Assembly (NCBI GenBank): GCA_050010555.1
Contig: JBEKKV010000001.1
Coordinates: 83,091 to 147,090, forward strand
Direction: 5' to 3'
Source of the DNA: JALHUB01 sp050010555
GTDB taxonomy: Bacteria > Chloroflexota > Dehalococcoidia > DSTF01 > JALHUB01
DNA: 64,000 bases
The notes under the pieces were generated by a model, which saw only the letters and a program-made list of their open reading frames with translations, was not told the DNA's origin and searched no databases. Shown here piece by piece: positions 52,006-63,700 of the stretch; position 1 is the first letter of the stretch; each line of letters starts with the position of its first letter. Position numbers and translations under genes: made by a program.

Positions 52006-52994
52006 GAGCCGTCCGCGGAGACGGCGTCGCAGCCTTCCGCCGGCTCGCCAGCAAGAGTTTCGAACGCCCAGTCGAAGAGGCGAATGGCGTCGGTGTAGCG
52101 GTCCTGGCTACCGAATAGCGCCAGATAGACGCGATGGCCATCGCGCTGAGCCGTCGCCACGAGCGTCTGCCCCGCGTTATCCGTCCAGCCGATCTTGATG
52201 CCGTCGGCGCCGGAGTACTCCCAGAGGAGCAGATTGTCGTTCCAGAGCTCGGGGCCGCTCCAGTTCGGCGTGTACTGCTTGGTATTCACTATCTCGGCGA
52301 AGAGCCGGTTTTTCATCGCGTAGCGACCGAGCATCACCATGTCGTAGGCAGAGGAGTAATGGCCGGGGGCGTCGAGGCCGTGCGGGTTGGTGAAGTGCGT
52401 GTCCTGCAGGCCGAGGTCGCTCGCCTCGGCGTTCATACGATTGACGAACGACGGCACGTCTCCGGCGACGTAGCGGGCAATGGCGACCGCGGCGTCAGCG
52501 CCGGACGGGAGGAGCAGGCCGTAGAGGAGGTCGCGCAAAGAGAGTTGCATGCCTGTCTGTAGGCCCATCACCGTCGCGTCGCCGGGGAAGAAACCGTCAA
52601 TGTTGACGGTCACCATGTCGTCGGGATCGCTCGATTCTAACGCCACAATTGCGGTCATGATCTTCGTGATGCTGGCCGGCGGCAAACGGTGGTGCGCGTC
52701 CTTAGCGTAGAGCATATCGTCGCAGTCGTCCGCGATTACAGCAGCGGAGACCGCAGTGATATCGGGCGGCCTCGTTTCGCTGGCGGCCAGCACTTCCTGA
52801 GTCGGCGCGGGCGTCGGCGTCGGCACCGGCGGTGGCGGAGTCGATACGATCGCCGCACAGTCGCCGCCGGCGCAGCCGGTGGGACGATCCGACTTGATGA
52901 GGGAATGGAAGGCGAAAAGGGAAGAAAGGATAACTACAATCGCCAGGACGGCGGCAGGCGCGTTACTCCTCTGGCGCTGGCGCCTTCGAATCAT
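51999..52994 (-). CDS. D-alanyl-D-alanine carboxypeptidase (PBP5 family) with variant motifs
   Basis: A 331-residue membrane-anchored serine peptidase. Helix at residues 16-34, Pro/Thr-rich linker (TPPPPVPTPTPAPT), then the S11 fold: SITK nucleophile motif in PPASITKIMTAIVAL, second motif PSGADAAVAIARYV where Asn of SxN is Ala, and GIKIGWTDNAGQTLVATA where KTG reads KIG. It would trim stem-peptide D-Ala in the wall. The loss of Asn and Thr from motifs 2 and 3 could lower or change activity. A normal C-terminal amphipathic anchor is absent. Confidence 0.88.
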   Translation of the reverse strand: MIRRRQRQRSNAPAAVLAIVVILSSLFAFHSLIKSDRPTGCAGGDCAAIVSTPPPPVPTPTPAPTQEVLAASETRPPDITAVSAAVIADDCDDMLYAKDAHHRLPPASITKIMTAIVALESSDPDDMVTVNIDGFFPGDATVMGLQTGMQLSLRDLLYGLLLPSGADAAVAIARYVAGDVPSFVNRMNAEASDLGLQDTHFTNPHGLDAPGHYSSAYDMVMLGRYAMKNRLFAEIVNTKQYTPNWSGPELWNDNLLLWEYSGADGIKIGWTDNAGQTLVATAQRDGHRVYLALFGSQDRYTDAIRLFDWAFETLAGEPAEGCDAVSADGSQ

Positions 52995-53084
52995 TGGCTA
53001 TGAATCTAGCACATTTCTTTCGCTTCGCCAATAGCAGGGACGGCGATTGACGCGAACTCAGTCGCGCTGATAGATTCGCAAGGC

Positions 53085-53852
53085 ATGTGCGCTTCAGAGC
53101 AAGCGGCCGATTCCTCCCGTCGACCTCGCTGGGTGGTTGGCCCCGTGCTGCGACGCCTGGAAGTCGTCGATCTGACGCTGCTAGGCGTCTGGGCCGGCGC
53201 CCGCGTTCTCGACGTGGGCTGCAACGTGGGCCGGCTCCTCTCGCGACTGGCCGGCCGCGGCTGCGAGGGCGTCGGCGTCGATATCATTCGGCGTGACCTC
53301 CTATCCGCTCGCAGACATCTTCTCGACAAGGATCCTCCGCTGGCCTTCGCGCAGGCGGACGGCGGCCGGCTGCCTTTCGCGGACGCGGCTTTCGACTTTG
53401 TGACCTGCACGGAGACGCTGGAGCACGTGGCGGACGCCGGCCTGGCTCTGCGGGAGATGGCGCGTGTTCTGAAGCCGGGCGGGCGGCTGGTGGTCAGCGT
53501 CCCGGACACGCTGCCGGAGCTTGTCGCGTACCACGTCTACGATCTCTACCGCGAGGACCCGTTTGGGCACCGGCGCATCTACACGCGGGGCCGGATCGTC
53601 CAGGCGGTGGAGGCGGCGGGGCTGCGGGTGTACGCGCAACGCCTGCGCAACTCCGTCGAAGCGGTCTACTGGACGCTCCTGTTCCTTCTCGACGCCTGTC
53701 CGTACATGCGCGCGTGGTCGGTGGATGCGCTGAATCGCTGGCGGGACCGGTCGAATGCGGAGCCGTACTCGTTGCTGTACCACGTGCTCGACGAGGCAGG
53801 GAACCGCTTCTATCCGAAGAGCGTGGTGGTGTACGCGGAGAAGCCGGGGTAG
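53085..53852 (+). CDS. Class I SAM-dependent methyltransferase
   Basis: A 255-residue methyltransferase: motif I RVLDVGCNVGRLLSRLAGRG near residue 40, VGVDIIRRDLLSARR, DGGRLPFADAAFDFVTCTETLEHV and RVLKPGGRLVVSVPDTLPELV. The C-terminal half (HVYDLYREDPFGHRRIYTRGRIVQAVEAAG) resembles lipid or glycan methyltransferases. It stands alone between the carboxypeptidase and purN; no substrate can be read. The ribosome site before the ATG is weak. Confidence 0.85.
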   Translation: MCASEQAADSSRRPRWVVGPVLRRLEVVDLTLLGVWAGARVLDVGCNVGRLLSRLAGRGCEGVGVDIIRRDLLSARRHLLDKDPPLAFAQADGGRLPFADAAFDFVTCTETLEHVADAGLALREMARVLKPGGRLVVSVPDTLPELVAYHVYDLYREDPFGHRRIYTRGRIVQAVEAAGLRVYAQRLRNSVEAVYWTLLFLLDACPYMRAWSVDALNRWRDRSNAEPYSLLYHVLDEAGNRFYPKSVVVYAEKPG

Positions 53853-53861
53853 GCAGGGGCG

Positions 53862-54482
53862 TTAGCCTGAGGAGCGGAGCGCGTCGAGGTCTATTTCGCC
53901 GCGGACGACCTTCTGGAGCGTCGCGGCGAAGAGCTTGTGCTCCTGCTCCAACACGCGGGCGGCAAGCGACTCCGCCGTGTCGCCCTCGAGCACCGCCACC
54001 TCGCACTGCGCCACGATCGGGCCGCGGTCGTAGTTCTCGTCAACCAGGTGGACGGTCACGCCGCTTACCTTCTGGCCCGCGGCCAGCACCGCCTCGTGAA
54101 CCTTCATGCCGTACAGGCCCTTGCCGCCGAACTTCGGCAGCAGCGCTGGATGGATGTTGAAGATCCGCCCGCGATACCTTCGCAGCGTTTGCGGGCCCAG
54201 CAGCTTCATGTAGCCGGCGAGGACGACGAAATCGACGCCATGCTCCTCGAGCGCCCGGCGGATCGCGGCGTCGAGCTCCGCCGGGTCTGGATGCGTGGCG
54301 CTACTGAGGTGGTAAATAGGGATGCCTTCGCGACGAGCGCGCCCGAGCGCCGTCGAGTCCGAGTTGTTGCTTATAACAACCGCGGGCTCGGCATCGAGAC
54401 GCCCCTCTTTGCAGGCGTCGATGATCGCTTGCATGTTGCTCCCGCCGTGGGAAGCGAGAAAGCCGAGTCGCGCCTTTTGCAT
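53862..54482 (-). CDS. purN: Phosphoribosylglycinamide formyltransferase
   Basis: A 206-residue GAR transformylase of purine biosynthesis, using 10-formyl-tetrahydrofolate. GFLASHGGSNMQAIIDACKEGRL is the phosphate-binding start, GYMKLLGPQTLRRYRGRIFNIHPALLPKFGGKGLYGMKVHEAVLAAGQKVSGVTVHLVDENYDRGPIVAQ contains the catalytic Asn-His and Asp residues. Length is normal. It lies alone here, not in a pur cluster; prs is 1.2 kb away and hpt 30 kb away. Confidence 0.95.
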   Translation of the reverse strand: MQKARLGFLASHGGSNMQAIIDACKEGRLDAEPAVVISNNSDSTALGRARREGIPIYHLSSATHPDPAELDAAIRRALEEHGVDFVVLAGYMKLLGPQTLRRYRGRIFNIHPALLPKFGGKGLYGMKVHEAVLAAGQKVSGVTVHLVDENYDRGPIVAQCEVAVLEGDTAESLAARVLEQEHKLFAATLQKVVRGEIDLDALRSSG

Positions 54483-54579
54483 GAGCCTGACGCCTCCCGC
54501 TCCGATGATTCGCCGCTAGACGGCCTTAATTATATCCGAGGGGTCGCGGTATGGTCAGGAGGGGTCGAGTCGCCAGAGG

Positions 54580-55239
54580 TCAGGATGAGCTCTCTCGCAC
54601 CAGGTAAGCGCAGACGCTCTTCTCCGGGTTCACGCTGATCGGCTCGACGTCGGCCCGGAGCAGCCGCTGGAGCAATCGCTGGTCGTGGATGCAGACTTCA
54701 CTGTGGATGTCGGCGATGCGCGGACAGGGACAGCCCTGGCCGAGGAGCTGATAGCCGTCGTCGGCCTTGCGCCATTCGAAGAACATGCCCTCACCGGCCA
54801 GGAGCTTCGTCGTCTCGTCCAGGCGGTCCGGCAGCGTCTTGCCCGTTATCCGGCCGGCGTAAGTCTCTGCGACCCGGTCCGCCATCTTCTCGAAGAGGAC
54901 CTCTGCCAGCGCGACGCCGGTCTTGCCCTTCGTGTCATCGCGGTCCAGCGAGACGAGCTCTTCGATGATGCGGTTCGTCAGGCGCACGTAGCCACGGGGA
55001 AAGAGGTCGTCGCCGGCATCGGTGAGGGTGAAGACGTAGTGGGGCCGGCCGATGTCGCGTCGCTTCTGCGTCACCGCGACGTAGTTGTCCCGCATGAGGA
55101 TGTCGAGGTGGCGCCGCACCGTTGCCGCCGCCAGGCCCAGCTCCTGCGTCAGCTCTTCGACGGTGGCGTGCTGGCGCCTGCGCAGTATTTCCAGAATCGT
55201 TTGGCGCGTGTTTTCCATCGGATCGGTTGCGACCTTCAC
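54580..55239 (-). CDS. Winged-helix regulator with C-terminal Cys cluster (SufR-like)
   Basis: A 219-residue DNA-binding protein. The helix-turn-helix HATVEELTQELGLAAATVRRHLDILMRDNYVAVTQKRRDIGRPHYVFTLTDAG is of the DeoR/ArsR-like type in SufR relatives. The C-terminal half ends QGCPCPRIADIHSEVCIHDQ...SVCAYLV, with four Cys that could bind an Fe-S cluster, as in SufR. The GTG at 55239 coincides with the predicted +1 of a strong promoter, so translation is probably leaderless; ATG 55218 is an alternative without a ribosome site. Targets may include the prs-secA operon transcribed away from it; this is inference. Confidence 0.83.
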   Translation of the reverse strand: MKVATDPMENTRQTILEILRRRQHATVEELTQELGLAAATVRRHLDILMRDNYVAVTQKRRDIGRPHYVFTLTDAGDDLFPRGYVRLTNRIIEELVSLDRDDTKGKTGVALAEVLFEKMADRVAETYAGRITGKTLPDRLDETTKLLAGEGMFFEWRKADDGYQLLGQGCPCPRIADIHSEVCIHDQRLLQRLLRADVEPISVNPEKSVCAYLVRESSS

Positions 55240-55243
55240 AACT

Positions 55244-55273
55244 AATCTAGCAGTCGTTTCGCCGCGTTGTCAA
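55244..55273 (-). promoter_or_regulatory. Consensus promoter of the regulator gene
   Basis: On the minus strand TTGACA (55268-55273) and TAGATT (55244-55249) are separated by 18 bases. The expected +1 is at 55237-55239, the GTG start of the regulator, so the mRNA would have no leader. Confidence 0.65.
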
Positions 55274-55532
55274 GCTAGTCCTGTTTTCGATGCTTTTTGT
55301 GATTTATACCCCGACGCGCATGGGCTCCGACGAGGCTAGCGCGCGGTTGCCGGAGCGATGCGCCCGCCTTGGGCGGGCGCAACCAGAACGCGACGAGCGC
55401 ACCTCTCACTGGTGCGTCGAAGTCGACATGGAAGATGGCGCAACTCACACGACCTCTTGTGGCACGTAACGCAGCGTCGGTTCACAATAAGGACAGCTAT
55501 CCCGCCAAGCGCCGTGGGAAGGGCAGCGCGCG
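55274..55532. other. Intergenic region between the regulator and prs
   Basis: This 259-base stretch has no gene I can support. It holds the GCGCCCGCC/GGCGGGCGC palindrome and AT-rich sequence near 55290-55315 just upstream of the regulator promoter, where a factor could bind. Short frames here lack coding character. Confidence 0.5.
55360..55380. repeat. Nine-pair palindrome, REP-like
   Basis: GCGCCCGCC, loop TTG, GGCGGGCGC. It differs from the hairpin at 35732-35752 by one compensated base pair and by the loop, which suggests a conserved dispersed hairpin element. Confidence 0.4.
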
Positions 55533-55561
55533 TTGCTGGGCGCCTTATGCTGTGCTATGAT
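55533..55561 (+). promoter_or_regulatory. Promoter of the prs-secA operon
   Basis: TTGCTG (55533-55538) and TATGAT (55556-55561) are separated by 17 bases, giving a leader of about 145 bases before the GTG of prs. The leader contains no motif I recognise. Confidence 0.6.
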
Positions 55562-55711
55562 CTAAGCGTCTACCAGGCACGCTTTCCGGACCACGGGCCG
55601 GGGCGGGACCGATGACACGATCAGCGGTTCCTGGCTCGGCCTTTTGGTGAGCGGCGACGGGCAAGCCCCGCTTGAAAACCGTCCTGGTAGTAACGAACAG
55701 GAGGGAAGCCA

Positions 55712-56662
55712 GTGTTTCGCGAGATGAGCATCTTCAGCGGCAATGCCCACCCGGAGTTGGCCCGAAACATCTGCCGGCATCTGGAGACGCCTCTTGGCGA
55801 GTGTGAGGTATTCGAGTTCAGCAACGAGAACATATTCGTGCGCATCTGCGAGAACGTCCGGGAGCGCGACGTCTTCGTTGTCCAGCCGGTAGCCTCGCCG
55901 GTGAACACGCGGCTCATGGAGCTGCTCATCATGATCGACGCCTTCCGTCGCGCGTCCGCGGGCCGGATCACAGCTGTCATCCCTTATTTCGCCTACGGGC
56001 GCAGCGATAAGAAGGACCAACCGCGCGTGCCCATCACCGCGCGCCTCGTCGCCGACATGATAACGGCCGCCGGTGCCGATCGCGTTCTGACCATTGACCT
56101 GCATGCCTCGCAGATACAGGGCTTCTTCCGCATCCCGGTCGACGAGCTCACCGCTTTCCCCAGTCTCGGCGATTACTTCAAGGCCATCGACCACGACAAC
56201 CTCGTCGTCGTCGCCCCTGACCTGGCCCGCGCCAAGGACGCCCGCAACATCGCCGCCAAGCTCGACGTGCCGCTGGCTGTCGTTGAGAAGCGGCGCGCCG
56301 GCAATAAGCAGACCGCCGAAGCGCTGCAGCTAATCGGCGAAGTTGAGGGACAGGCCGCGCTGATTATTGACGATGAAATAGACAGAGGATCAACTTTGAC
56401 CGAAGTCGTGAAGCTTCTCCTGGATAGCGGCGCCACCGGCATAAAAGCCGCGGCCGTCCACGGCGTCTTCTCTGGGCCGGCCATCGAGCGGCTGAAGGAC
56501 AGTCCGATCCAGCAGGTCGTCATCACCGACACGCTGCCGCAGCCGCCGGAGAAGCAGCTCGACAAAATACACTCGCTGACCGTCGCGCCCCTGCTCGGCG
56601 AGGCGATCAGGTGCATACACACCGGACAATCAGTCGGCGCCCTGTTTCAGACGGACGCCTGA
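55712..56662 (+). CDS. prs: Ribose-phosphate pyrophosphokinase
   Basis: A 316-residue class I PRPP synthase that makes PRPP for purine, pyrimidine, histidine and NAD synthesis, the substrate used by the HPRT at 23231. FSGNAHPELARNICRHLETPLG opens the fold; AVIPYFAYGRSDKKDQPRVPITARLVADMI is the flexible-loop and ATP region; ADRVLTIDLHASQIQGFFRIPVDEL is the metal-binding site; ALIIDDEIDRGSTLTEVVKLL is the PRPP loop, with E in place of the common MIDT. GTG start with AGGAGGG seven bases upstream. It is 15 bases upstream of secA. Confidence 0.95.
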   Translation: MFREMSIFSGNAHPELARNICRHLETPLGECEVFEFSNENIFVRICENVRERDVFVVQPVASPVNTRLMELLIMIDAFRRASAGRITAVIPYFAYGRSDKKDQPRVPITARLVADMITAAGADRVLTIDLHASQIQGFFRIPVDELTAFPSLGDYFKAIDHDNLVVVAPDLARAKDARNIAAKLDVPLAVVEKRRAGNKQTAEALQLIGEVEGQAALIIDDEIDRGSTLTEVVKLLLDSGATGIKAAAVHGVFSGPAIERLKDSPIQQVVITDTLPQPPEKQLDKIHSLTVAPLLGEAIRCIHTGQSVGALFQTDA

Positions 56663-56677
56663 GGAACCAGGACCTAC

Positions 56678-59332
<2,655 letters not shown>

Positions 59333-59348
59333 AGATGGCGGAGGAGTG

Positions 59349-60059
59349 ATGGAGGACCCGCCGGAACGCACGTCGGCCTGCGACGAAGCCTTCGCGCACC
59401 TGCGGCAGGCTGTCTCCGGCGGCACGCACTGGTTCCCGGCGCTGCTCGACGCCGTCGCGCTCTGGCAACTGCCGGAGGAGACGGTCGGCGAAAGGCGCTA
59501 CTGCTATCTCATCGACGGCGAAGCCTTCGACTGGCTGCTCCTCGCTGAACGCCTCATCGACTCCCTCGACGGCGCGGTCCCTGACGATGAGCGCGAGGCG
59601 CTTCTCTTCTTCGGCCAGATGCCGCCGGACTGCGACGCCGAGTTCTTCAAGAACGCCATCGGCGCTGCCAAGCACACCGCCTACCTCAACTACCTGTACG
59701 GCGTCGTCGTGGAAGAGGCGCTGCAGCTTGCTGTCGAAGAGGAGTTGCACAAGGAGCGCTTCGCGCTGTGCGGCACGCGCCACCGGCCCGCCGACGAGGA
59801 GGTCTGCGAGCGCATCTACGGCAAGGGGCGAATGGAGCTGCTGACGCGCTTCCGCGAAGAGAAGGGCCTGCCTGAAGGCGACAGCATCGCCTACAGCGAC
59901 CTGCGGGCCTTCGCGTACTGGCTGTTCAAGTACCGCGTGCGCAACTGCGACCGCGCCCGCGTCGCGTCCGACACCCGCAAAGCGCTGTCGCAGCTAGCCG
60001 AGCTGGAGCGGGCCCGCCGGCGACGCCTGGCCCGGTCCACCGCGTCGCATCCCACCTAG
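59349..60059 (+). CDS. Conserved-looking protein of unknown function downstream of secA
   Basis: A 236-residue soluble, mostly alpha-helical and acidic protein, with no signal peptide, membrane helix or motif that I recognise. Segments such as RRYCYLIDGEAFDWLLLAERLIDSLDGAVPDDEREALLFF and HTAYLNYLYGVVVEEALQLAVEEELHKERF look like a real folded protein, and codon use matches the neighbours. The final 20 residues are Arg-rich. It lies 16 bases after secA in the same transcript; ATG 59349 overlaps a four-codon frame (ATGGCGGAGGAGTGA at 59335) whose GGAGGAG acts as the ribosome site. A secretion- or translation-related role is only guilt by association. Confidence 0.8.
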   Translation: MEDPPERTSACDEAFAHLRQAVSGGTHWFPALLDAVALWQLPEETVGERRYCYLIDGEAFDWLLLAERLIDSLDGAVPDDEREALLFFGQMPPDCDAEFFKNAIGAAKHTAYLNYLYGVVVEEALQLAVEEELHKERFALCGTRHRPADEEVCERIYGKGRMELLTRFREEKGLPEGDSIAYSDLRAFAYWLFKYRVRNCDRARVASDTRKALSQLAELERARRRRLARSTASHPT

Positions 60060-60086
60060 CTCTTCCAGTCCTCCCCGGCGGACGGC

Positions 60087-60164
60087 TGCCCGGCGCATGC
60101 CGGGCAATGATTGTTTTTGTTTTGAAAAAATGCGCCCTTTCCGAATCTGCAAAGGGCGCATTTT
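60087..60164 (+). terminator. Double terminator after the prs-secA operon
   Basis: The first hairpin TGCCCGGC/GCCGGGCA (60087-60106, loop GCAT) is followed by ATGATTGTTTTTGTTTT, a classical U-tract. The second, AAAATGCGCCCTTT/AAAGGGCGCATTTT (60127-60164, ten-base loop), is flanked by A and T runs and would act in both directions. Confidence 0.88.
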
Positions 60165-60531
60165 GTCAATTGATTGGCGGGGAGGGATCCCAGGAGCGTC
60201 TTCCGGCGACGGGCACCGGCTTCATTAAAGCACGGCGGGCCGGGAATTGTAAGGGGAAGGTGGTACCACTGGCGTTGGACGGCGCAGGGGAGCGGCGCCT
60301 CGGGGGTGAAACAGGCGCAGCGGTTTCGCGTTAGAAAGTGCGAGACGCTCGATCTCGGTCGATGCGGTCTCGGTCAACGCCTAACGGGTTCCCCGCCCGG
60401 AAAACCCCGCTCTGTTGGGCCTTGGTTCGTCACGCCCCGATTCTACGAGGGGCGCCAGGAGTACTTGTATTCGGATGAGAGAGGTACGGCGGAGAGAATG
60501 GCGGAAGTGCGGAAAAACACCGCACAAGCAC
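60165..60531. other. Intergenic region without recognised gene
   Basis: This 367-base part of the 735-base gap has high GC and several self-complementary stretches, including the ten-base palindrome GTGGTACCAC (60260-60269). A 146-codon frame spans it (60174-60614) but has an improbable Arg/Gly-rich composition and crosses the downstream promoter, so it is not called. It could hold an unrecognised RNA. Confidence 0.45.
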
Positions 60532-60560
60532 TTGACATATCCGCTGATCTGTGGTATCAA
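60532..60560 (+). promoter_or_regulatory. Consensus promoter for the giant surface protein
   Basis: TTGACA (60532-60537) and TATCAA (60555-60560) are separated by 17 bases. Transcription would start near 60567, giving an unusually long 230-base leader before the ATG at 60795. Confidence 0.65.
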
Positions 60561-60794
60561 GGGAGATACGCAAGGAAGCGTTTTACCCGCCGAAAAGCAT
60601 ACCTCCGCCGTTAGGTTCTGTGACAAGGACTTGCCATAGGAGCTTCAACGCGTTTAGCGTCTTCTGACTTCTAGCAATCACCGAGTGAGCATCAGTCTGC
60701 CCGAGTGTGCTCCCCCGCCCACTCATTTGCCGGCTCCAGTGGAGTCCGCATAGCTATCTATCGGGCGCAGTTGCCTTAGTAGGTGGGGGTCACC

Positions 60795-63700
60795 ATGGAC
60801 TCGAAGAAATCGGCCATCCGCAGCCTGTCTATCGCCTTGGTACTGGGGGTCTTTGCGGCCCTTGTGGCAGTCGTCGCCGTCTTGTTCGGCGGCGGCTCCG
60901 GTTCCGCTGCCCCCGCGCTCGTGCAGAAGGCCTCCGGAGTAGCCGGCAGCAGCTCGACGGTGAGCAGCGTCTCGGCTACTTTCACCAGCACGCCGACGGC
61001 CGGCAATCTGTTGATCGCCGTCTTCGGCGAGAGCGACGCCGGCACCATCAGTGTGCCCAGCGGCTGGACATCCGCCGTCAACTACAGCAACAAGCCGGGC
61101 GGAGCCATCTTCTACAAGATAGCGGGCAGCTCCGAGCCCACGACGGTCACGGTGACCACCACTGGTACGGCTTCAGAGGGGCTGGGGTTGCAGCTCTACG
61201 AGTACAGCGGCATGGCCGGTACCTCGCCGCTCGATGTCGTCGCAACGGCCAATTCGAGCGCCACCGGCGGTACCTCCCTGACTTCAAATAGCCTCACGAC
61301 GACGCAGACCGGTGACCTCCTGATCTCGGGGGCGGACACTGGACCCAACACTACCTTCACCTGGGGCAACTCCTTCACCAAGCAGTTTGATTTTGCGAAC
61401 ACCAACGGTAGCCACCTCCGCGAGTTCAGCGGCGCGGACCGGATCGTGACCACAGCCACTAGCTACACCGCCGCGGCGACTGTCAGCCCATCCGTCAATG
61501 AGTGGAGCATGTTGCTCGCCGCGTTCAAGCCCAATCCTGCCACGCCGACGCCGACGAACACGTTCACACCGACGAATACATTTACGCCGGTGCCGCCAAC
61601 GAATACCTACACGCCGACGCCGACGAATACGAACACGCCGACACCGACGAACACGTTCACACCGACGAATACATTTACGCCGGTGCCGCCGACAAGTACC
61701 TACACGCCTACGCCGACGAAGACGAACACGCCCACACCGACGAATACATTTACGCCGGTGCCGCCGACGAACACCTACACGCCAACTCCAACGTTCACCT
61801 TCACGCCTACGGCAACGGCGACCACGGCGCCCCCGGTCGTCCAATGTGCGCATGGAGGGGCTAGCTCTAGCAGCACGTCCGTCACCCTCACGAGCGCGCC
61901 TACGCCGGGCAACCTGCTCGTCGCCATCGTTGGCACCGGCTCAAGCACAAGTACAACCATCTCCACTCCCACCGGCATCACCGGCTGGTCGACGGCCATC
62001 AACGAGAGCACCTCTCCCGGCCAGGCGATCTTCTACAAGGTGGCTGCCAGCGGTGACGGCACGTCTGTCTCTGCGAGCAGCTCAAGCGCCTCGACTATCG
62101 GTCTGCAGGTCTGCGAGTTCAGCGGCGTGAACACGCTGGAGGACACGAGCTCCGGGACGGCGACAAGTACGACGCCATCGTCAGGGAGCGTATCGGCCAC
62201 GCATCCTAACGAGCTCCTCGTCGCGGGGTCGGTGATTCGAGTTGATACGACCTACGACTGGAGCGCAAGCCTGTTTGTCGAGGGTTCGGGCCTGGACTTC
62301 CAGGAAGGTAGTCGCACTTATTCCGGCGCGTATCGATACGTGACCGGGAGCGGCAGCTACACGGCCTCCGCGACCACCGGCTCTGGCCAGTGGCGCGCGC
62401 AGGTTGCGTCGTTCTACTACGTGCCGCCGCCAACCAACACGCCGACGGCGACCGCAACGAGTACGAATACGCCGACGCCAACGAAGACCTTTACGCCAAC
62501 CGCAACGGCGACGAATACAAGCACGCCGACAGCGACGCCGACAACCGCGCCGCCAATCGTCCAGTCGAGTTGCGCCTCGTCGGCAGGCTCGGACAGGGTT
62601 TCAGCCTCCTTCGGCAGCAGTCCGACCGTCGGCGACCTCCTCGTCGCGATAGTCGGCGCGGGCGCAAGCAGCACGCCCGGCTTCAACGCGCCGGACGGTT
62701 GGTCCACGGCTATCAACCAGAGCGCGCTGCCGGGACAGGCCATGTTCTATAAGCTGGCTGACGGTTCGGAGAAGACCGTCACGGTCATCGCCGGTTTCGC
62801 CACGGCCAGCCTCGGCCTCCAGATCTACGATTTCAACGACGTGAACACGTTTGACGGCGCCAACTCCGCGACGGGCGTCAGCAACTCCCCATCGACGGGA
62901 CTCGTACCGGTGGCGCATACCCCTGACCTTCTCGTCGGGGGCATTGTCATGCCCGTCGTCACCAGCTTCGACTGGACCGCATCCTCTTTCTCGAAGCGCT
63001 GTGACTTCTCGGGCGGCTCGCCCATCATCTTCAGCTACACCGGTGCCGTTCGCCTGGTCACCGACGCCGGCACGTACTCCGGGTCCGCGAGTTCCACGCT
63101 GTCCAGCGCCTGGCGGGGCCAGATCGCCTCCTTCTACGAGCGGCCGGAGCTGACCGTCATCAAGCACGTCGTCGGCGGCAGCGCTGCGGCTTCCGACTTC
63201 TCGATGACCGTGGATGGAGGCTACGTTGCGCCCTCGGCCGTCTTCCCGGGGTCCGAGACGGGCACCACCGTCAGCCTCGATGCCGGCAGCTACTCCGTGA
63301 GTGAGACCGCGATCGACGGCTACCAGGCGACCATGTCCGCGGACTGCTCGGGGACCATCGCGGGCGGCCAGCAGAAGACCTGCACCGTTACCAACACCTA
63401 CGCGACGCCGACACCGACGCCGACGACGACGAAGACTCCGACGGCGACGCCAACGAGCACTTACACGCCGACGGCGACACCGACGAACACGAACACGCCG
63501 ACGGCGACACCGACGAACACGAACACGCCGACCGCGACGGCGACGAGCACTTACACGCCGACGGCTACCCCGACAGACACGCCGACGCCTACAGATACGG
63601 CCACGCCGACTCCCACCAATACGCCTGAGCCGGCGACCATTACGCTGATCAAGAGCGTCATCAACGACAACGGCGGCACGGCCAAGCCGGACGACTTCGC

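Noticed and set aside
60260..60269. GTGGTACCAC resembling the T-box core GGUGGNACC
   Set aside because: No stem I specifier structure is seen upstream and the downstream gene is not an aminoacyl-tRNA synthetase or amino acid gene; it is also a simple palindrome.
60174..60614. A 146-codon frame in the intergenic region before the giant gene
   Set aside because: Arg/Gly-rich, no recognisable fold, crosses a consensus promoter and lacks a ribosome site.
61541..63640. CRISPR-like spacing of short repeats
   Set aside because: The repeats stay in one reading frame, encode Thr-Pro spacers and vary as codons do; no constant repeat with unique spacers.
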